A DNA stretch of 64,000 bases, from positions 875,501 through 939,500 of the forward strand of contig NC_091966.1 in assembly GCF_036711975.1 (NCBI RefSeq), written 5' to 3'. Made by a program: the position numbers and the translations under genes. This document shows positions 60,201-64,000 of the stretch, in pieces; the stretch's first letter is position 1, and every line of letters starts with the position of its first letter. The notes under the pieces are model-generated. The model worked only from the letters and a program-made list of their open reading frames with translations, did not search any database and was not told the DNA's origin. This stretch comes from Onthophagus taurus. Taxonomy: Eukaryota; Arthropoda; Insecta; Coleoptera; Scarabaeidae.

Positions 60201-63200
60201 CGGTGGAATTAGAAGAAGCAGTTTTGAGAAGAGTCGATGAAAATGCCTCAACCAGCATTAGAAGAATTTCTGCACAAGAAAACATTAACAAAACAACCGT
60301 TCACCGCATTTTAAGGGAGCAGTTGCTTTATCCTTATCATTACAACACCGTTCAAGCTCTAACAGAAAATGATTGCGAAAAAAGAGAGATTTTTTGTAGG
60401 TGGGCCATACAGGAAGAGGTAGTAAACGTCGACTTTCCCATAAACATTGTATTTAAGGATGAAGCAACATTTACTCAAAGCGGAATTTTTAATATTCATA
60501 ATACGCACGTTTGGAGCGATGAAAATCCCTATGTAATATTAGAAACTCATCATCAGTGGCGATTCAGTGTTAATGTATGGGCTAGAGTTATAGGTGATCA
60601 GTTATTAGGTCCATTTTTTCTTCCAAAGAGATTGACAGCCGATGCCTACATACATTTTTTACAAAATGACCTTACACAGGCATTTGATGAATTACCTCAA
60701 CAAATTCTAGAAGATTGCTACTTTATGCACGATTATGCACGCGCTACTCGAGCATACTTAAATAACAGATTTGGCAATAAGTGAATTGGCCGAGGAGGGC
60801 CACTTCGTTCACCAGATTTAAATCCGTTAGATTTTTGGTTTTGGGGACATTTAAAACAAATTGTTTATTCTGAAGACGTTCAAAATGTGCAGGATTTGAA
60901 GAATAAAATTAGTAACGCATTTGACACAGTAAAACAAATTCCTGGTATCTTTGAACGCATTAGAAGTTCATTTAGAAAACGTATCCGTTTGTGTTTAGAA
61001 GTAAATGGTGCGCATATTGAACATTTATTATGACATGAATCTTTTCCAATTTGTTAAATATTCGTTGTTTTTGTGCTGGTTGAACGATTTTCTTCGACAA
61101 TCTTTGTTACTTGTTTTGTTAAATTATTAATGAACTGTATTAATTAACTTAATATTATCTTATTATTTATTCAACTTTATCTTAACCATCGTAGCCATGG
61201 TAATCATATAATTACTGCATCTAAATCGTTAGAATTAATGATGTTTACAATAGGTCAGGTTATGAAACTAAAACTTTGAATATAATAATAATAATAATAA
61301 TAATGCCTTTATTAATAAGTCGCAAAAAAAGGAAAGAAAATAATAATACACTCTTAGAAAATAGACTTATTTTCTGGACGAAGTTCAGTTTGGTTATTAA
61401 CCAACTGCTCTTCCACTTAATCCAGAATATATAGAAAATATATATATAAAGCAAAAATGAGAATGTTTTTAACAATACTAATAAACAAAATGAAAAAAAA
61501 AAAAAACAAAATAAGAAAATACGACGACATGCCAGTATAAAGCGATACATTAGTAACTCAGAATATAATAAAAAAAAAAAATCATGATGACTCAAGCAGG
61601 AGGGAGAATTTTAATTTACTCTTGAACGAAATACAGTTCAATCCTATAAGGTTCATAGGTAGATCATTGTACGTTTTAGCTATCTGGTAGGAAAAGGATC
61701 TGTGCGAGGCGCGGCGTGGTACCGTCAATACATCTTTCCTCCTTATATTAATGTTATGGACATCGCTTCTGAAAGATAGGCGTTGCAGCAAGTAAGGAGG
61801 CCGCTGACTTTTAATAATTTTATAATAAACGCAAGTTGCATGCAGTTTACGTCTGTTTTTCATGTTCAACCACCCAGTCTCTGCCAACTTATGACTAATA
61901 TGGTTATATTTACGAATTCCGTAAATAAACCTCAGACAACCGTTCTGAAGGTTCTGGATACGACGCCCACTCGCCTCCGTTAAATTTGCACCACAAACAA
62001 CGTCGCAGTGATTTAATTTGCTTAGAACCAAGCTATCACACAGCATAATTTTTTACTTAAGACATCCCTATGGGCATACAAGAGACGCAGGGCGCCATAC
62101 CCACCCCTCAAGCACCTGGCCACATGCTCCTCAAACCTCAACTGATGATCCAATGTGACTCCTAAATTTTTATATCATCAGAAACAGTAAGAGGTTCGCC
62201 ATCCACCACCAATTGACCGGATATTAAAGGCTTAATCGCTCTCCTTGTGACACTACCGCAAAACAGCAGAACAGAAGACTTAAATGGATTTAGCACAAGT
62301 TCATGGCGTTTCGCAACATCAGAAAATAATGCTATATCTGAGTTAAGTTTTATGCAGGCATCAACCCAATTATTTGGATTAAAATTCAGCAGAAGCTGTG
62401 TATCATCTGCATATAACCAAGAACCTGGTCAAAATCAGATGTATAAATAGAGAACAATAGTGGCCCCAAAATGGACCCCTGAGGGACTCCACGAGTAACA
62501 GACAGAGCGCTCGACACTTGACTATTAATCTTCACAACCTGAGACCTGTCCGACAAAAATGACTTTATCAAAATTGCAGCTTGATTTCCAAGACCAAAAT
62601 AATTAAGTTTAGATGCAAGTATATTATGATTTATTGTATCAAATGCTTCGGTGAAGTCCAACGATAACAAAAGTGCGGCTTGCCCGGCCTCTCTAGAAGC
62701 AAATACATCATCAGTAAGGTTCAATAAAGCTGTTGCGCAGCTGAAACCCGAACGAAACCCAGATTGTTGATCTGGCAGTATACTATACCTTTCGCAGTGT
62801 GCTCTAAGTTGCTTTTCCAAGACTCTCTCTAAAATTTTTGACATTACTGGGAGGATACTGATCGGTCTAAAATCCCTTAGGGCAGAAGGGGAAGATACTT
62901 TAGGTAATGCAATTACTTCAGCCATTTTCCAGGCATCCGGAAAAACTGATTGATGAACAGCAGCGTTTATTACGTGACTAATATAAGGAATGAGAAAAGG
63001 GGTACACAAGTCAATCATCCAGATTGAGATACCATCAAAACCCACCAGTTTTAATGTTATTAATTATTATAGATACTTTATGTTCATCAACAGGCATAAA
63101 AACTTGCATTATCTGCACTCTAGGGTTTACATTATTTTGATAAAATATGGGTAATTCGGGATCAGTCTGGATATAAAGTGAAGAATCACCGTGAACAAAA

Positions 63201-64000
63201 TAATTATTTAAATCGTTTGGAAGAAAAATGTTAGGCACTTTGTTATCGATTTTTTTATTTATATTTAGAAGTTTAATCTTTCTCCAAAGAGCCTTTGGAT
63301 CTTTACTACGTAAGGCGTAATCATAGTATGCCTTCTTTTCAGCCCGCACCGTTGATGTTACCAGATGGCGATGCAACTTGTATGAAACCCAGTCTTGATA
63401 TCTCGAAATTGATCCATTTTCGGACCTATGTTTATTAGACTTTTCTTGTCTGTTTTCGATCAGAGAATACGCTGATGCAGTATTGTACAATCGTTGCGGG
63501 ACACCTGTATAGTAAAAATGGAATCATTTGGATTTAGCCGTCTTAATAGACGTACGGCTAAACCCAAAACTTTCTAATTCTAGGTCTAGTGTTAGTTCTA
63601 GTTTTACACTAGCATTGTTACTATGTAGAACTAACACTAGACTTAAAGTCCGTCTTTAAAAACGTGTAGTCTTTAGAAACGTACTTTAAATGTTTCTAAT
63701 TCTAACTCTAGTATTGCTTCTATTTTTATTTCAGTAATTCACTGTATATTACACTCTACAATTAAAATAATTATTTAATTTTTGTTACAGGTTGGTGGTG
63801 ATGGAATAGTTTACGAAGTAATAAATGGAATGTTCGAACGTCCCGATTGGGCGACAATAGCCGAAAGTCTTCCCATAGCAGTAGTTCCTGGAGGATCAGG
63901 AAATGGTTTAGCAAGAAGCGTTGCTTATTACACCGGTGAACCATACGTAAACGCTCCAACGTTACCATCGGCTCTCTCAATAGTACGTCATCGTTGTGTA
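45293..64000 (+). CDS. Sphingosine kinase, 5' part
   Basis: Exon 45293-45985 (231 codons, phase 0) ends GVVL|GT; the next exon starts at 63791 after TTTGTTACAG and runs past the window end. The join gives VVLVGGDGIVYEVINGMFER and then PDW, the signature of sphingosine kinases, which phosphorylate sphingosine to sphingosine-1-phosphate. The diacylglycerol-kinase-type catalytic domain begins at about residue 172 with LLVICNPKSGPGKGK (nucleotide-binding loop). It continues with the GGDG catalytic Asp and the PGGSGNGLARSV loop. The first about 165 residues are a family-typical N-terminal extension with a CRCLRSKKPTTSCSCQ cysteine cluster. The intron is 17,805 bases of nested repeats. The ATG choice is supported by an in-frame start and a poor upstream context. 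Downstream exons lie outside. Confidence 0.93.
45986..46840. other. Intron start, no feature seen
   Basis: AT-rich first part of the giant sphingosine kinase intron. No ORF, TIR or tandem repeat is visible. Confidence 0.35.
46855..47059. repeat. Palindromic repeat, left part of array
   Basis: Two palindromic units precede the LINE insertion. The clearest has a 16-bp perfect stem CATTCGGGTTTAGCCG / CGGCTAAACCCGAATG at 46976-47021, extended by CTAGAACTAACACAAGACC-type arms. The array resumes at 49395 after the LINE. Confidence 0.8.
47060..49309 (+). CDS. LINE endonuclease C-terminus and intact reverse transcriptase
   Basis: About 750 codons are open. The start ATG at 47018 is inside the satellite and merely fortuitous. 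The first residues are the end of an AP-like endonuclease (CIDNIFVNF then SNLSDHRAQ, with the catalytic SDH). The RT follows: NVIPIFKGG then FRPISILPTFSKIFERAL, HQFGFRRGR, LLLDLSRAFDTVSHPIL (catalytic Asp), LTRGVPQGSILGPLLFLMF, LLYADDATL (catalytic YADD), then thumb and C-terminal YATRNRCN motifs. The clade is Jockey/CR1-like; I cannot fix it further. No stops occur, so the insertion is likely recent, but lack of the endonuclease N-terminus makes it unable to move alone. Confidence 0.85.
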   Translation, partial: VNNCIDNIFVNFSTNNFNTTVIESNLSDHRAQSVSIPTHHVKEIKTYNTKLHRPLTLSGRMNFFSMLNQFDWKILSEVPDSVNDAYGMFHNVIMGAFHASFPLCKINFRSCDDGLNWFNNNLKQIRDMYNSSCELYRKFKMDDLLHARNKLRIQYRKAISDAKKKASSEVIKQRKNKPKAMWNLINNTRRSGMNDDTSHLNPNELNNFFIGIADEVVRGLPDSTVCAMDVCHTLPPEGVYFSCCEVTPIEVHDLLCSLKSSNSKDIYGISANFVRSNTGLYVAPLTRLVNLSFSSGVFPDLLKIANVIPIFKGGDKNNNANFRPISILPTFSKIFERALFNRIIAYLDQNNLLHPHQFGFRRGRCTSDAVVKYVNICLDSFEKREYCMSLLLDLSRAFDTVSHPILIDKLRNVYNFDDKSVALIRSYLSGRTQQVTCGQVTSERVSLTRGVPQGSILGPLLFLMFFNDFPYYFRDIDCLLYADDATLIIRSNEAEEVIQRSELVLNRARNWCIANELCLNDGKTVRMILSQRNFNFTNFGNPSFGKFLGVHITTPILKFDHHVDAISKKISKNIFLLRNLIVKVELEVVKAAYFALIQTHISYAILAWGNTPASKRVFNLQRRALRVVGGLGYSEDCRHIFVRLGVLTLPSIYILNCLLYALNNFDELLNHADVHKYATRNRCNVYVDKCRLSMTQRGPTYMCQKLFNKLPLNVRSLPFLTMKRKLTHFLVSNAFYSVDEFLKCNIDIS
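47060..49394 (+). mobile_element. 5'-truncated LINE inserted in the palindromic array
   Basis: The insertion begins about 47060, where the repeat text stops (GTTCTAGTGACAGTGG), and ends after a (GATTAT)n tail at 49375-49394, directly before the resumed repeat. AATAAAG at about 49369 precedes the tail. It is truncated in the endonuclease domain, the usual result of incomplete target-primed reverse transcription. Confidence 0.8.
49395..51850. repeat. 127-bp palindromic satellite, about 19-20 units
   Basis: AAACATTCGG recurs at 49531, 49658 and 49785, giving a 127-base period. Each unit is itself a long imperfect palindrome: CTAGAACTAACACTAGATCG then GAACTAGAAACATTCGG, TTTAGCC-ACACGTCTCTCAAGAC-GGCTAAA, CCCGAATGATTCTTGTTCTA, GGTCTTGTGTTAGTTCTAG. 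It is followed by a TGATAGTGCTAGTGTAAAA linker. Some units have a shortened core (ACGTCTCATGACGG) or lack three bases in AACACTA. Larger multi-unit blocks recur (for example 50161-50400 and 51180-51420). Near 51715-51730 the orientation of the core flips, making an inverted junction at the end of the array. Confidence 0.92.
51905..52500 (+). pseudogene. LINE 3' ORF remnant
   Basis: The + strand reads EDDVEAMDHFIYLGVELN, then EGREIRRRMNAAN, a stop, and VFKTVIRPIACYGSEA, the thumb-region order of RTE-like LINEs (F-YLG----...E---R---A...VIRP---YG-E-W). Several stops break it. It ends where the next TIR element begins. Confidence 0.6.
52506..53412. mobile_element. Mariner-type MITE with nested insertion
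   Basis: The left end is CAGGGTGATTCAGAAAACC after TA. The right end is the complement of TGATTCAAAAAACCGCTGAC. Inverted arms of about 130-220 bases share AAGTCTTAATATACATGG and AACATTATCTGCAATAAAAA. A second, inner inverted repeat (TATCAATTGGTCTC...GAGACCAATTGATA, about 52733-52862) and a Penelope tail (about 52870-53165) lie inside. There is no transposase. Confidence 0.65.
52870..53165 (+). mobile_element. Penelope-like 3' tail with hammerhead-like core
   Basis: It contains CTGACGA at 53086-53092, a short GGTC/GGCC stem and GAAA at 53104-53107, then CCGGTAGAG and an AT-rich end. This is the same arrangement as at 2649-2675 and fits the conserved core CUGANGA...GAAA. It interrupts the inverted arms of the surrounding MITE. 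Ribozyme activity is unproven. Confidence 0.4.
53413..55690. other. Intron sequence, no clear feature
   Basis: Long AT-rich stretch of the sphingosine kinase intron. I see no convincing ORF or repeat, only a small palindrome at about 54910-54932 (CGTTAACAGTTAACG). Confidence 0.35.
55690..56690 (-). pseudogene. Mariner-like transposase with DUF4817-type HTH
   Basis: The minus strand starts near 56687 with MVYSIAERVEVIFIYG, then CARATARIFSQRHPNKH, the N-terminal helix pattern of the DUF4817-type transposase HTH. After frameshifts, 56319-55933 encodes NICFSDECTFYLNGHVNKHN (first catalytic Asp), then RYWSDENPHI, KINVWAGILG and TLNGDVYLNML. The second catalytic motif is recognisable only in shifted frames (QQDGAPPHY-like at 55990-55970). 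The gene is dead. It is related in type to the transposase at 59984. Confidence 0.75.
57094..58491 (+). mobile_element. Tc1-like transposon, decayed
   Basis: Perfect inverted ends of about 31 bases: CACTGTTGGAAATAATTCAC then GAGCACACCCT at 57094, and the complement ending at 58491. Both are flanked by TA. The interior is noticeably GC-richer than the intron and encodes a broken DD34E transposase. Intact TIRs with a decayed gene suggest mobilisation in trans or moderate age. Confidence 0.9.
57320..58360 (+). pseudogene. Tc1-like DD34E transposase, multiple breaks
   Basis: It begins MDGRSRYLSEFGRGMFVGMH at 57320, with HTH text SFCEIARRLERSLSAVQRAW and EWSEVGHR. A frameshift follows near 57660. 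The first catalytic Asp is in FVFSDESRFELS (57772-57806). The second is in MHDNVRQH (58042-58065), and LNPIEHVWDM at about 58141-58170 supplies the Glu 34 residues later (one in-frame stop between them). The usual SPDLNPIE reads FPHLNPIE. At least three in-frame stops and one shift make it inactive. Confidence 0.85.
58590..58860 (+). mobile_element. LINE 3' end inserted in a palindromic repeat
   Basis: The + strand encodes the extreme C-terminus of a Jockey/CR1-like LINE protein: HHYETRNRRDYCYPRHRLAA, then a segment to YNVAEYLDFKM and stop (58789-58791). AATAAAG and a (TTA)n tail follow at 58840-58860. The palindromic repeat starts directly after the tail (AACCCAAACG). Confidence 0.6.
58860..59070. 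repeat. Dispersed palindromic repeat copies
   Basis: GTTTCTAGTTCTAGGTCTAG and TGTTAGTTCTA are followed by a second unit with CATTCGGATTTAGCCGCACG...GGCTAAACCCGAATG at about 58979-59019. It is the same family as 49395-51850. From 59070 to 59705 the intron is AT-rich with no recognised feature; the ORF at 59205-59510 has no motif and is hydrophobic by composition only. Confidence 0.75.
59984..61033 (+). pseudogene. Mariner-like transposase with one nonsense codon
   Basis: The N-terminal DUF4817-type HTH reads YAKEEMADMVYCYGLADGNA then SLAARHYAQRFLNRRLPNSH. The catalytic core has IVFKDEATF (Asp 1), VWSDENPYVI, VNVWARVIGDQLLGPFF and CYFMHDYARATRAYL (Asp 2). At 60782-60784 TGA stands where relatives have Trp of the W-IGRGGP motif, most simply a TGG to TGA change. 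The frame then continues open with IGRGGPLRSPDLNPLDFWFW (third Asp) to a natural stop at 61031. Otherwise it is complete at about 348 codons, which suggests recent loss of function. Asp 2 to Asp 3 spacing is 32 here, possibly after a small deletion. Confidence 0.88.
61282..63402 (-). mobile_element. 5'-truncated CR1/L2-like LINE
   Basis: On the minus strand: linker KKAYYDYALRSKDPKALWRK (about 63340), then the RT at 63045-62386 with LRDFRPISILPVMSKILERV, LLLSLDFTEAFDTINHNIL and LSVTRGVPQGSILGPLLFSI. A frameshift falls exactly at LYADDTQLLLN (about 62405). The C-terminus at 62046-61582 (NRRKLHATCVYYKIIKSQRP then PYLLQRL) has a natural stop, then A/T-rich 3' sequence and an (ATT)n-type tail at 61282-61310. 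It is inserted in the mariner-like element. The 5' end lacks the endonuclease. Confidence 0.82.
63520..63660. repeat. Dispersed palindromic repeat copy
   Basis: ATCATTTGGATTTAGCCG...CGGCTAAACCCAAAAC and GGTCTAGTGTTAGTTCTAG with a TTTTACACTAGCATTGTTAC linker. This is one more unit of the palindromic family, directly after the mariner-like element and 130 bases before the sphingosine kinase acceptor site. A pyrimidine-rich tract and TTTGTTACAG lead into the exon at 63791. Confidence 0.8.

Larger units (their letters stand above)
59706..63507 (+). mobile_element. Mariner-like transposon split by a LINE
   Basis: It begins CAGGGTGTCCCGCAACG after TA and ends with CGTTGCGGGACACCTG before TA. The inverted arms are about 120 bases or more (GCATCAGCGTATTCT, AATAAACATAGGTCCGAAAA). 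The transposase is at 59984-61033. About 2.1 kb of LINE (61282-63402) is inserted near the right arm: ACTTTGAATAT at about 61281 should continue as CTCGAAATTGATCC, which is found at about 63403. Without the LINE the element is about 1.7 kb. Confidence 0.85.

Overview
The window is AT-rich insect nuclear DNA, most likely from a beetle or another holometabolous insect with an expanded genome. Genes have spliced exons with GT-AG introns, and there are eukaryotic tRNA genes, non-LTR and Penelope-like retroelements, Tc1/mariner, pogo, PIF/Harbinger and piggyBac-type DNA elements, and several tandem satellites. Five protein-coding genes can be assembled exon by exon, all on the + strand. They are: (1) the 3' part of an ERG/FLI-type ETS transcription factor (Ets65A-like, exons at 3307-3496, 4533-4744, 12182-12330); (2) an omega-class glutathione S-transferase (five exons, 21158-28370, 245 aa); (3) the KEOPS subunit OSGEP/Kae1 (two exons, 28811-29880, 335 aa); (4) Pins/LGN, the TPR-GoLoco spindle-orientation protein (eight exons, 30427-40046, 644 aa, with four GoLoco motifs); and (5) the 5' part of a sphingosine kinase (exons 45293-45985 and 63791 onward, split by a 17.8-kb intron).

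Region by region: 1-3306 is the upstream intron of the ETS gene. It carries an inverted-repeat Penelope fragment with a GIY-YIG domain and a decayed LINE. 3307-12330 holds the last three ETS exons. The large last intron contains tandem MITEs, a palindromic repeat family, a tRNA-derived SINE-like insert, and a pogo element nested in another TIR element that is itself nested in the palindromic repeat. 12331-20842 is the 3' UTR and intergenic DNA, dominated by a 5.5-kb dimeric satellite (about 363-bp period). 20843-28370 contains three intact tRNA genes (Arg-ACG, Phe-GAA, Gln-CTG), a tRNA-Gln pseudogene, the GST gene with a well-matched Inr+DPE core promoter, and a head-to-head Tc1 composite in its intron. 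28811-40046 holds OSGEP and pins closely spaced. The third pins intron contains a 4.8-kb PIF/Harbinger derivative packed with a 329-bp higher-order minisatellite. 40047-45292 is intergenic, with an RTE-like LINE remnant split by a mariner foldback element. 45293-64000 is the sphingosine kinase gene. Its giant intron holds a LINE with an intact reverse-transcriptase ORF, about 20 copies of a 127-bp palindromic satellite, several mariner/Tc1 elements, and a mariner element interrupted by a LINE.

The five genes have unrelated housekeeping or developmental roles and do not form a functional cluster. The most unusual feature is the amount of inverted-repeat architecture: foldback Penelope, foldback mariner, long-TIR Tc1 and a palindromic satellite found in introns of two genes. 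I see no defence system, CRISPR array or biosynthetic cluster. The elements other than the tRNAs and the five genes are mostly decayed. All calls come from reading the sequence by eye, without database searches.
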